Below, piece after piece: positions 8,049 to 14,579 of a stretch of DNA of 16,958 nucleotides. The position numbers and the translations under genes are program-made. This DNA is from an uncultured Porphyromonadaceae bacterium (GTDB lineage Bacteria; Bacteroidota; Bacteroidia; Bacteroidales; Muribaculaceae): positions 1-16,958 of the forward strand of contig CAJJOX010000025.1 of NCBI GenBank assembly GCA_905193485.1, read 5' to 3'. How positions within the stretch are numbered: the first letter of the stretch is position 1; every line of letters begins with the position of its first letter. The notes beneath the pieces are model-generated. The model saw only the letters and a list, made by a program, of their open reading frames with translations, was not told the origin of the DNA and made no database searches.

Positions 8049-10394
8049 TTATTTTTTGATGAGTCGCTTGTTTGATGTATATAATTTCCCGTCTTCGATG
8101 ATGTTTACAATATAAATATCGTTCGGAATATTGGAAATGTCTAATGTGACTTCTCCAGTTGGATCATTTATGTCGAAAGTAAAAGACCGATTATTATTTA
8201 TTCCCGTAAGAGATATTTGAATGATCGAATTGATATGGGCAGAATATTTTATTGTTGCATCGTTTGTTGTTGGATTCGGAGTTATTGATAAAATGTTCGG
8301 TTCTATGTCAGTTTCCGGTATGTCATTACTATTTGATTTTGTCAAAATCAAATAATTATCGACTTTAATGTGCTTTGGTATGTAATCTTGTTTTGTGATC
8401 CATACATCAAATGATCCGTTCCCGGTATTAAATGTTGAATTGCGTTTTGTGCTTATCTCATAAAATTTATTTCCAAAAGCGCTTGATACGCAGATTTTCG
8501 CGCCATCCACGCCTGCATCAACAATAAGAATGCCATTTTGATCATAAAATGCAGTCGCTGAATTGTTTTGTTTAGGATAGGATCTAAAAATAGGCATTTC
8601 AGGATCACCCATAGCGTTGATCGAATAATGCAGCCACCGATATAATGGCTCGTCATCCATATAGCTTAGAAATGTATGTTTTACGAATGTTACAAGAACA
8701 CCAAAATTAGTAACTCCAGGGGTGGAATTTGGATTTAGCAGTCTTTCATAAAAATCAGCTTCATACGCAATAGAAAATGTCAAACCTATCGGATATCTAT
8801 CAAACCATCCATATCTCGAGGATCCCAGATACCCTATAACACCGCTATTGGGATTCCTAAGAAAAGCTTCGCTTAGGCATGGATTGGGGTTGGTATTTGT
8901 TTCCTGTAGATCAAAAGCGTTGGTAAGGCAGGACGTTGTAGTAATTAGAGTATGCATTTCGTTTTGTATCGACAAAGCATCAGTGACATTAAAAAATGGC
9001 TTCCCACCGTACAGAGCCCAGTTCTTTTCATCGCCATGTGCGATAACTTCAACCAACGGATATCCGGAATTAAACTCACGGACAAAAAAATCTTTCGAAA
9101 AGCGTTCTCCAGTATATGTATATGTGTCAAAAAGTTTGGTGTTGCCCATCACAATCTTTCCGTTGAATACTTTGTCAAACAGCAGATCGGCATAATCTTC
9201 GCCGGTAACATAAAAAGGATCAAGAGTAGCCCCAGCTTGGAGAAATGTTTTGATGTATTTGGGCGATTGTTCATATTCGATTGTTCTGTTTACGAATACG
9301 GTTGCATCGGCCACGCTTCTTACGGGGGCACGAGTGACGTACAAGATTGGAATATAGTTTATGACATCATGTTGAGGGTCTCCTGCTCTATCGTCATTAT
9401 TCGTATCCCATTCCAAATCTTCAGGACAAGAATAATAAACGTCGGCCGGAATGTATGCTGCATAAGTTGAATTATTTCCAAGTCCTTGGTCTACTTTAGA
9501 ATCGACATAGCACATCTGCGCCGGAATAATATCAACATCACCTCCGAGTAGCACATATTCTACACCATATCTTTCATGCATATCATTGATGCATGTTTTG
9601 ATCTTGATTTGTTGTGTTCGTCCGCTATAATTTTGTACAATCTCTTCAATTGTGACAATTTTAGACGGACATCCTTTTTTTCGCTTCCAATCGGCCAACG
9701 GTTTGAATGCGTCTTTAAGAGTGTTATTGGTGATTATTAAATAGGGATAATAGTCATTTAAAAATGATTCAGCAGAGGACGGTAAAGATTCGATAATTTC
9801 GGCATTGTCTACAGTGGAAAGCAATAGATCGAGTTGTTGCGGGTTAGTGGCGGAGGGGGCTTTTCGTGTACCTCGATATTTTAGGTCAATATCAATTTTA
9901 ATGGAATCAATAAAATATAATTCTTGCTTTGTCGCATCAAAAATAAATGGGGAAATTAGGAAACTGGCAATGTTGAATTCTCCAATGTTATAAGATTTCG
10001 AAAAAACACAATTTGAGTCAGGATATATTTTCTGAGTATATTTTTCTGATAAAATCGGTTTTCTTTGATCCAATGCCATTGCAGGTGATGGAGAAATGAC
10101 GCTGCTAAGATTGATATTTTTGCGAATGAGTCGCTTGCTTATAGAAACAGAATAATTGTTTACAATAGCATTAGTAGGCAATGCGATGCGTCGTCCAATA
10201 ATAGGAATGTCTGGCGTGTGCGCCTTTGGATGCATGGTTGGGCTGGAAATTGAAACAATTGCTGATGTGTCTACAGCGATTGGCTTGATTAGGAAGTCGG
10301 TTTCTTGGAAGCGAAATGTGTGAGAAAATGATTCAGATTTCGCATGGATAATTGTGCATAAAATGACAATGAGAATTGTTAGTCTTGTTTTCAT
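8049..10394 (-). CDS. Gingipain-like C25 cysteine protease with type IX secretion sorting domain
   Basis: This 781-residue protein begins with a signal peptide (TRLTILIVILCTIIHA). A propeptide-like region extends to about residue 210. The C25 catalytic region (about 215-600) starts at YYPYLIITNNTLKDAFKPL. It contains the His of VIAHGDEKNW (H453) and the Cys of TTTSCLTNAF (C489), at the positions of the His/Cys dyad of gingipains, and LGGDVDIIPA and GDPEMPIF as further family blocks. An Ig-like segment (about 612-685) is followed by a C-terminal sorting domain (about 695-781, ILSITPNPTT through IYIVNIIEDGK) of the kind recognised by the type IX secretion machinery. The product should therefore be an exported or surface-attached peptidase. 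It is neither PorU-length nor PorU-like, because PorU has no sorting domain. The gene is far richer in A+T than its neighbours (18 of 60 G/C in 9961-10020), suggesting recent transfer. Confidence 0.88.
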   Translation of the reverse strand: MKTRLTILIVILCTIIHAKSESFSHTFRFQETDFLIKPIAVDTSAIVSISSPTMHPKAHTPDIPIIGRRIALPTNAIVNNYSVSISKRLIRKNINLSSVISPSPAMALDQRKPILSEKYTQKIYPDSNCVFSKSYNIGEFNIASFLISPFIFDATKQELYFIDSIKIDIDLKYRGTRKAPSATNPQQLDLLLSTVDNAEIIESLPSSAESFLNDYYPYLIITNNTLKDAFKPLADWKRKKGCPSKIVTIEEIVQNYSGRTQQIKIKTCINDMHERYGVEYVLLGGDVDIIPAQMCYVDSKVDQGLGNNSTYAAYIPADVYYSCPEDLEWDTNNDDRAGDPQHDVINYIPILYVTRAPVRSVADATVFVNRTIEYEQSPKYIKTFLQAGATLDPFYVTGEDYADLLFDKVFNGKIVMGNTKLFDTYTYTGERFSKDFFVREFNSGYPLVEVIAHGDEKNWALYGGKPFFNVTDALSIQNEMHTLITTTSCLTNAFDLQETNTNPNPCLSEAFLRNPNSGVIGYLGSSRYGWFDRYPIGLTFSIAYEADFYERLLNPNSTPGVTNFGVLVTFVKHTFLSYMDDEPLYRWLHYSINAMGDPEMPIFRSYPKQNNSATAFYDQNGILIVDAGVDGAKICVSSAFGNKFYEISTKRNSTFNTGNGSFDVWITKQDYIPKHIKVDNYLILTKSNSNDIPETDIEPNILSITPNPTTNDATIKYSAHINSIIQISLTGINNNRSFTFDINDPTGEVTLDISNIPNDIYIVNIIEDGKLYTSNKRLIKK
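8059..10137. repeat. 12-nt direct repeat near both ends of the protease gene
   Basis: ATGAGTCGCTTG occurs at 8059-8070 and again at 10126-10137, in the same orientation. Both copies encode Lys-Arg-Leu-Ile on the minus strand, so shared coding sense may explain part of the match. The pair could recombine to delete about 2.07 kb of the gene. Confidence 0.35.
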
Positions 10395-10612
10395 GGTTTA
10401 GGTTTATTTGGTAATTTAAGAATGTGAATAAGTGATCCTATTAAATTTATGTCCCTGATATACACTGCGCAATTTAAATAAAATAAATAAAAATGGCAAA
10501 TATTTTTAAATATTTTTTGCTGAGCGCTAAGACAAGGCGCATTTACGAATAGGGCGAGTGCATTTATTGCGAGTGCATTCATGACGGTTTTTTTTGAAAA
10601 TGAATGAAAAAG
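10395..10612. other. AT-rich intergenic region upstream of the protease gene
   Basis: No gene is seen. The stretch should contain the leftward promoter of the protease gene, but only a one-mismatch -7 box (AATATTTG on the minus strand, 10504-10497) is found, with no matching -33 element. It also holds a short repeat: GCGAGTGCATT at 10554-10564 and 10569-10579, 15 nt apart, with a degenerate third copy (GCGCATTTA) from 10537. Confidence 0.45.
10554..10579. repeat. Tandem 11-nt repeat between the protease gene and the rpsU promoter
   Basis: GCGAGTGCATT is present at 10554-10564 and 10569-10579, with a period of 15 nt. It lies 34 nt upstream of the rpsU -33 element and could bind a regulator of either divergent gene. 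No function is assigned. Confidence 0.4.
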
Positions 10613-10644
10613 TTTTGAGATGTGAAAAACTATGGTTAATTTTG
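10613..10644 (+). promoter_or_regulatory. rpsU promoter, canonical Bacteroides type
   Basis: TTTTG at 10613-10617 provides the -33 element. It is followed after 19 nt by TAATTTTG at 10637-10644, an exact TAnnTTTG -7 box. The predicted start near 10649 gives an A-rich leader of about 45 nt that lacks any Shine-Dalgarno sequence. Confidence 0.8.
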
Positions 10645-10693
10645 CCCCGCTAAATCAGATAAATAATTAACATCAAAACATATCAACTAAAAC

Positions 10694-10885
10694 ATGATCA
10701 TCGTACAGGTAAAAGAAGGCGAGAACATCGAACGCGCTCTCAAGAAATTCAAACGTAAATTCGAAAAAACCGGCATTGTCAAAGAACTTCGCAGCCGTCA
10801 GGCTTTTCAGAAGCCGTCGGTGACAAACCGCAAGAAAATGATGAAGGCGGTTTACGTGCAGAAGCTCCGCGCCGTTGAGGAATAA
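10694..10885 (+). CDS. rpsU: 30S ribosomal protein bS21
   Basis: This 63-residue basic protein has the family signature: IIVQVKEGENIERALKKFKRKFEKTG at the start, then KELRSRQAFQKPS and a basic tail with KKMMKAVYVQKLR. It binds the 30S platform next to the 3' end of 16S rRNA. In Bacteroidota, bS21 together with bS6 and bS18 is known to hide the anti-Shine-Dalgarno tail, which explains why most genes in this phylum do without Shine-Dalgarno sequences. The start ATG follows an A-rich leader with no GGAGG, unlike the Flavobacteriia, where rpsU has been described as having a strong one. It has its own promoter. Two possible terminators follow, so it is mainly a single-gene unit. Confidence 0.97.
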   Translation: MIIVQVKEGENIERALKKFKRKFEKTGIVKELRSRQAFQKPSVTNRKKMMKAVYVQKLRAVEE

Positions 10886-10920
10886 TCGTTCCCTCGTCCT
10901 GTTTTTTTATTTGATCTCAT

Positions 10921-10972
10921 AGGAGAATCCGGATAGCTCGATTTCGAGTGAGTCCTTTCGGATTCTCTTTTG
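10921..10972 (+). terminator. Probable rpsU terminator
   Basis: GAGAATCCG (10923-10931) pairs perfectly with CGGATTCTC (10959-10967). Nested inside is a second perfect stem, CTCGA (10937-10941) with TCGAG (10944-10948). The outer stem is followed by TTTT. A weaker candidate lies just before it: GAGGAA (10877-10882) with TTCCCTC (10889-10895), a six-base gap and then seven T's (10902-10908). Confidence 0.65.
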
Positions 10973-11019
10973 TTGCATCCTTATGTTTCATCACATTTAT
11001 ATAATATAAGATCAGTATC

Positions 11020-11922
11020 ATGAGAAAAATGTTTGCTATTGCCCTTGTGGCTGTTTCAATTCTGTTTTCCTTGAATGTGTCGGCCAAACAGCCGTCGCAC
11101 ATCGTGTTTATCGGTCTTGACGGCTGGGGCGCCTATACAATGCCTAAAGCCGACATGCCTAATGTGAAGGCTCTGATGGACCGCGGCGCCTGGACGCTGA
11201 AAAAACGTTCGGTGCTTCCTTCAAGCAGCGCCATCAACTGGGCTTCAATATTCATGGGCGTGGGCACCGAAGGACACGGTTACACCCAATGGGGAAGCCA
11301 GACCCCGGAAATACCGTCGATAGCCTTGTCGAAAAACGGCATCTTCCCCACAATCTTCACCATCATAAGAGAGCAGAAGCCCGAAGCCGAAACCGGACTT
11401 ATCTATGAATGGCCCGGTATCGCGTATCTTACCGATACGCTGTCGACCAGCTTTCATAAAAACGTGCCGGTGGGCAGCGACAATGACTCGTCGCCTATCA
11501 CGGCCGAAGCCGTGAGATATATCAAGGACGCTAAGCCGCTGATGCTCGCCGTCACCTACGACAATCCCGACCATGTTGGGCATACCGCCGGCCATGACAC
11601 TCCCGAGATATATGAGATCATGACATATCTTGATGGGCAAATCGGTCAATTGATCCTGGCCACAAAAGATGCCGGCATCTACGATGAAACCGTGTTTATT
11701 GTCAGTGCCGACCATGGCGGCATCGGCAAAGGCCATGGCGGCATCACCCTGCAGGAGATGGAAACCCCGCTGATCATGGCCGGTCCCGGCATCAGTGATG
11801 TCGGCGAATTGAAAAGTGCCGTCATGCAGACCGACATCGCTCCCACGATAGCCGCGCTTCTCGGTCTGTCCGTTCCGCAGCCCTGGACCGGACGTGCCGT
11901 GACCGAGGCTCTCGAAAAATGA
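11020..11922 (+). CDS. Secreted alkaline-phosphatase-fold phosphodiesterase/phosphatase
   Basis: This 300-residue protein has a signal peptide (KMFAIALVAVSILFSLNVSA, cleaved near residue 22). The rest is a compact alkaline phosphatase superfamily domain of the type I phosphodiesterase/nucleotide pyrophosphatase kind. Visible metal sites are D34 in FIGLDGWG, D184 and H188 in DNPDHVGH, D231 and H232 in SADHGG, and H239 in GKGHGG. The nucleophile would be a serine in LPSSSAINWASIFMG (68-70), where nucleotide pyrophosphatases usually have Thr. C-terminal TDIAPTIAALLGL matches the end of sulfatase and phosphodiesterase domains. It should hydrolyse a phosphate ester in the periplasm or outside; sulfatase activity is unlikely because no C/S-x-P-x-R motif is present. 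It lies between rpsU and the recombinase gene, with no clear promoter of its own, and is closed by a strong terminator. Confidence 0.85.
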   Translation: MRKMFAIALVAVSILFSLNVSAKQPSHIVFIGLDGWGAYTMPKADMPNVKALMDRGAWTLKKRSVLPSSSAINWASIFMGVGTEGHGYTQWGSQTPEIPSIALSKNGIFPTIFTIIREQKPEAETGLIYEWPGIAYLTDTLSTSFHKNVPVGSDNDSSPITAEAVRYIKDAKPLMLAVTYDNPDHVGHTAGHDTPEIYEIMTYLDGQIGQLILATKDAGIYDETVFIVSADHGGIGKGHGGITLQEMETPLIMAGPGISDVGELKSAVMQTDIAPTIAALLGLSVPQPWTGRAVTEALEK

Positions 11923-11996
11923 CAGACACTCAACCGGATACTGAAGATGTCATGCATGCCATTACACAGGGTGCACTCTTCATCCTTTTATCGGAT

Positions 11997-12030
11997 AACG
12001 GCACATTGCGAGGCAATGCTGCCGTTTTTT
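11997..12030 (+). terminator. Strong rho-independent terminator after the phosphodiesterase gene
   Basis: AACGGCA (11997-12003) pairs with TGCCGTT (12020-12026). Stacked inside is CATTGC (12004-12009) with GCAATG (12013-12018), a GAG loop and one bulged C. A run of six T's ends at 12030. It separates the upstream genes from the recombinase-hpf pair. Confidence 0.9.
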
Positions 12031-12087
12031 GAATCGAAAAAAACGTGTGCAAATTTGGAAAATAGGATTTTTAGGATTAAATTGCGC

Positions 12088-12119
12088 TTGGTAATAATCA
12101 GGATCAAGTAGGACTTTTG
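12088..12119 (+). promoter_or_regulatory. Possible promoter of the xer-hpf operon
   Basis: TTG at 12088-12090 is followed after 21 nt by GACTTTTG (12112-12119), one mismatch from TAnnTTTG. Transcription would then start at about 12123-12126, at or next to the ATG, giving a leaderless or nearly leaderless message. Confidence 0.4.
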
Positions 12120-12122
12120 CAG

Positions 12123-13025
12123 ATGATTGACGCATTCCTGAAATATATCACGAGCGAAGTGCAGCTCTCGGCTCAGACCGTCGAGGCTTATCGCTCCGAC
12201 CTGCGTCAATGGGAAAGATTTGCCACATCCGACGGCCTCTATCCCCTCTGCCCCGAAACAACGACGCTTTCCGATATGCGCCTGTGGGTGGCATCGTTGT
12301 CGCGAGCCGGTCTTTTGCCGCGTTCCATACGCCGCAAAATCCAGTCGCTTCGCGCTTTCTTCCGTTTCCTTATGAAGTATCACGGACTGAAGAGCAATCC
12401 CGCAGTGGATCTTCAGGTTCCGAAAGTGGCCAACGGCCTTCCCGTCTACGTGCGCTCCGAAGAGATGTCGGCGATGCTCGACTCCGACTACGATGCCGAC
12501 GACTATGAATCGGTGCGCGACCGTCTTGTCGTCGACATGCTTTACCACACAGGCCTTCGGTGCTCCGAACTGATGACCCTCACCGACGGCAATGTCGACG
12601 CGGCAAAGTGTGAACTAAAAGTGCACGGAAAGCGTAATAAAGACAGAATCGTGCCTTTCGGCCCTGAACTTCGCGATATGATAACCCTCTACCGTCGTCT
12701 GCGCGACGAAATTGTCAACACCCTTCCGGGCGACGAATTTTTTCGCCGTAGCGACGGTCGTCCGCTTTATCGCAGGCAGGTGTACAATATCGTGCATTCG
12801 GCCATGGACCTCGCCGGCGTCCATGCTGCCCGCAAGAGTCCACATGTGCTTCGTCACACATTCGCCACCGACATGCTAAACGGCGGTGCGCAGCTCACAT
12901 CCGTCCAGCAGCTCCTCGGACACCGGTCGCTCAATGCAACTCAAGTATATACACATATATCTTACCGAGATCTAAAACAAAATTATCAACAGGCACATCC
13001 ACGTGCACAAAAAAAAGGAGGATAA
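12123..13025 (+). CDS. xerC: Tyrosine recombinase, XerC/XerD type
   Basis: This 300-residue protein has an N-terminal core-binding SAM-like domain (about 1-90) and a C-terminal catalytic domain. All six catalytic positions are visible: R146 (TGLRCSEL), K170 (HGKRNKDR), H241 and R244 (HVLRHTFAT), H267 (LLGHRSL) and Y276 (TQVYTHIS). Length and domain layout match chromosome-dimer-resolving Xer proteins rather than the longer integrases of conjugative transposons. The ATG at 12123 is preferred over an in-frame TTG at 12117 inside the predicted -7 box. The gene sits directly before hpf, an arrangement I recall from other Bacteroidales, which supports a housekeeping role. It ends in QKKGG, whose codons form the Shine-Dalgarno sequence of hpf. 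Assigning it to XerC rather than XerD is tentative. Confidence 0.9.
   Translation: MIDAFLKYITSEVQLSAQTVEAYRSDLRQWERFATSDGLYPLCPETTTLSDMRLWVASLSRAGLLPRSIRRKIQSLRAFFRFLMKYHGLKSNPAVDLQVPKVANGLPVYVRSEEMSAMLDSDYDADDYESVRDRLVVDMLYHTGLRCSELMTLTDGNVDAAKCELKVHGKRNKDRIVPFGPELRDMITLYRRLRDEIVNTLPGDEFFRRSDGRPLYRRQVYNIVHSAMDLAGVHAARKSPHVLRHTFATDMLNGGAQLTSVQQLLGHRSLNATQVYTHISYRDLKQNYQQAHPRAQKKGG
13014..13021 (+). promoter_or_regulatory. Full-strength Shine-Dalgarno sequence of hpf
   Basis: AAAGGAGG can pair over 8 nt with the usual 16S 3' tail and stands 7 nt before the hpf ATG, the ideal spacing. It lies inside the last codons of the recombinase gene. Such sequences are rare in Bacteroidota; none of the other start codons in this window has one. 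Confidence 0.85.
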
Positions 13026-13028
13026 ACT

Positions 13029-13322
13029 ATGGAACTTCGCATTCAAGGTATCCACTTCGATGTAAGTGAAAAACTGACCGCTTTTATCAACAAGAAAATC
13101 GAACGGCTCACACGCAAATACCCCGCCATTGATTATGTCGATGTGAATCTCACCGTCGTCAAGCCCGAAACGGCCAAGAACAAACAGACGGTTATCAAAG
13201 TGATCATACCCCATGCCGGCGAGCAGGTGGCCACGAAGATCGCAGATACGTTTGAAGAAGGCATCGATCTTGCCCTCGAGGCTCTCGAACGCCAGCTTGA
13301 AAAAGGAAAAGATAAAAAATAA
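13029..13322 (+). CDS. hpf: Short hibernation promoting factor
   Basis: This 97-residue protein has the beta-alpha-beta-beta-beta-alpha pattern of the HPF/RaiA family: MELRIQGIHFDVSEKLTAFI, then KKIERLTRKYPAIDYVDVNL, and a C-terminal helix with DLALEALERQLEK. It binds the A- and P-site region of idle ribosomes and silences them in stationary phase. It is the short form without the C-terminal dimerisation domain of long HPF. The ATG is 3 nt after the recombinase stop codon, in the same reading frame, so translation is probably coupled. It is followed by one hairpin and one terminator. Confidence 0.93.
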   Translation: MELRIQGIHFDVSEKLTAFINKKIERLTRKYPAIDYVDVNLTVVKPETAKNKQTVIKVIIPHAGEQVATKIADTFEEGIDLALEALERQLEKGKDKK

Positions 13323-13361
13323 TCAGTAGACACATATTTTTTTAAAGACATTCTTTGTCAG

Positions 13362-13378
13362 CCTGCCTCAGTGGCAGG
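13362..13378 (+). other. Short perfect hairpin in the hpf 3' region
   Basis: CCTGCC (13362-13367) pairs with GGCAGG (13373-13378) around a TCAGT loop. No T-run follows. It may protect the hpf message 3' end or be incidental. Confidence 0.4.
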
Positions 13379-13394
13379 ATAAGATGAATGATTC

Positions 13395-13433
13395 AGCGGT
13401 GTGCTGCCCGATGCGGGATGGCGCACCGCTTTT
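13395..13433 (+). terminator. Probable terminator of the xer-hpf operon
   Basis: AGCGGTGTGC (13395-13404) pairs with GCGCACCGCT (13421-13430), with one G-T wobble. CCC and GGG extend the stem inside. TTTT follows at 13430-13433. Confidence 0.75.
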
Positions 13434-13530
13434 GTGTCTTTTCCCCGTCTGACTTATGGCGGATGCTTTTTGCCACGCGGTGACTTTTTGGGAGATTTTT
13501 CATCATGTGGAAAAAATTTCCGGGATTATG

Positions 13531-13563
13531 TTGCAATTGGCATAATGCTGCGTGCTATATTTG
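13531..13563 (+). promoter_or_regulatory. Promoter of the sigma-factor operon
   Basis: TATATTTG at 13556-13563 exactly fits the TAnnTTTG -7 box. A TTG at 13531-13533 lies 22 nt upstream, slightly beyond the usual 19-21. Transcription would begin near 13568, only about 5 nt before the sigma-factor ATG at 13573. Confidence 0.6.
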
Positions 13564-13572
13564 AAAACGATA

Positions 13573-14067
13573 ATGAACCACGATATCCTGACATCCATTT
13601 TTACACGGTTGAGGCCATCGCTGTTGGCTTCGGCGAAAAACGTGCTCCGCGAAAGCGGCGACGACGCCTCCGATGCGCTTCAGGATGCTTTCTGCCGCCT
13701 GTGGCGCCACCGCGACAGCTTTGCCGATGAAGAGCATGCGCGTGCCGCATCATATACGGCGGTCAGGAATGCGGCTATCGATATGGTGCGTCGTCGCCGG
13801 TCCACCATCTCTGCCGGTGAGATTCCCGAAACTGCCGCGGATGCCGTCGAGGCCTCGGATCTCTATGATGAGGTGAACAGCATCATCGTCAGGGAGCTGA
13901 CCGAACGCGAACGGAGCATTCTGATGATGCGTGACCGCAATGGTTTTGAAATGGATGCGATAGCGGCACGGCTCGAAATCACCGAAGCCAATGTCAGACT
14001 TATACTGAGCCGCGCACGCCGGAAAGTAAGGGAATGTTATCGTGAAAGAATAAACAGGAAACCATAG
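13573..14067 (+). CDS. ECF-type RNA polymerase sigma factor
   Basis: This 164-residue protein has the two-domain layout of extracytoplasmic-function sigma factors. Region 2 spans about 5-77 (ALQDAFCRLWRHRDSF, then AASYTAVRNAAIDMVRRRR). Region 4 spans about 105-157 (LTERERSILMMRDRNGFEMDAIAARL, then VRLILSRARRKVRE), the helix-turn-helix that reads the -35 element. It directs RNA polymerase to a small regulon, often including its own operon. The ATG at 13573 is chosen because the longer reading from GTG at 13552 overlaps the predicted -7 box. The next gene begins 7 nt after its stop codon and looks like a membrane-bound anti-sigma factor. The unusually short or absent leader would link translation closely to transcription start. 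Confidence 0.93.
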   Translation: MNHDILTSIFTRLRPSLLASAKNVLRESGDDASDALQDAFCRLWRHRDSFADEEHARAASYTAVRNAAIDMVRRRRSTISAGEIPETAADAVEASDLYDEVNSIIVRELTERERSILMMRDRNGFEMDAIAARLEITEANVRLILSRARRKVRECYRERINRKP

Positions 14068-14074
14068 ACTGAAT

Positions 14075-14563
14075 ATGATAACGAAAGAATATGACATATT
14101 GCTGAGGGAAGCGCTGACGCTCGTCACGCGTTATTTCGACGGTGACACCTCTCTCGCCGAGGAGAAGCGCCTGCGGTCGTTGCTGGCCGATCCGGCTCTG
14201 GAGTCGGAAGAACTCGACGATGCACGCGCCGTGATGGGATTTGTCCTTTTCGATAAGGCCGGAAATGCCACACACACACAAGGTCGTGGATGGCTGCGTG
14301 TCGCCGCCGGTGTCGCCGCCGTGGTGTCGGCGGCAATATCTTTCGTGCTCATTCCCGGCGGCCGTGCCGCCGGCAGTTTCACGGATCAGCAGTGTGTGGC
14401 ATATGTGGGCGGCCGGAAAGTAACCGACCGCGATGCGGTGCTCGCTATGGTCGACCGCGATCTGTCGGAATTTTCTGACGCCTTTACGGAAGTCAGCGAA
14501 CAGATCGACTGCCAGTTGTCGGAATTCGCGTTGTTTGCCGACGAAAACGATTTGAAAATGTAA
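14075..14563 (+). CDS. Single-pass membrane protein, putative anti-sigma factor
   Basis: This 162-residue protein has three parts. The cytoplasmic region (about 1-70) is acidic and helical (LVTRYFDGDTSLAEEKRLRSLL), like the sigma-binding start of Bacteroidota anti-sigma factors. It has no zinc-binding H-x3-C-x2-C motif. One transmembrane helix follows at about 73-95 (WLRVAAGVAAVVSAAISFVLI). The short periplasmic tail (about 100-162) contains CVAYVGGRKVTDRDAVLAMVDRDLSEF and two cysteines (107 and 146) that could form a disulfide. Position directly behind the sigma gene, the topology and the size support an anti-sigma role; the sequence alone does not prove it. A disulfide or partner-protein signal in the periplasm could release the sigma factor. 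Confidence 0.75.
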   Translation: MITKEYDILLREALTLVTRYFDGDTSLAEEKRLRSLLADPALESEELDDARAVMGFVLFDKAGNATHTQGRGWLRVAAGVAAVVSAAISFVLIPGGRAAGSFTDQQCVAYVGGRKVTDRDAVLAMVDRDLSEFSDAFTEVSEQIDCQLSEFALFADENDLKM

Positions 14564-14579
14564 TAAAATCTCATAGAGT

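Noticed and set aside
10982-10989. TATGTTTC as a promoter box for the phosphodiesterase gene
   Set aside because: The last base of the consensus is wrong and no -33 element lies at a suitable distance.
11988-12548. 186-codon minus-strand open frame
   Set aside because: It runs through the terminator and antisense to the recombinase gene; no recognisable protein.
12123-13025. Recombinase as a mobile-element integrase
   Set aside because: No attachment repeats, tRNA target or mobile genes are nearby; its size and hpf linkage fit a housekeeping Xer protein.
13323-13530. tRNA genes after hpf, which I expected from memory of related genomes
   Set aside because: No cloverleaf, T-loop GTTC box or CCA end could be found; only a hairpin and a terminator are there.
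13552-13572. GTG start for the sigma factor seven codons upstream
   Set aside because: It lies inside the TATATTTG promoter box; the ATG at 13573 gives a normal N-terminus.
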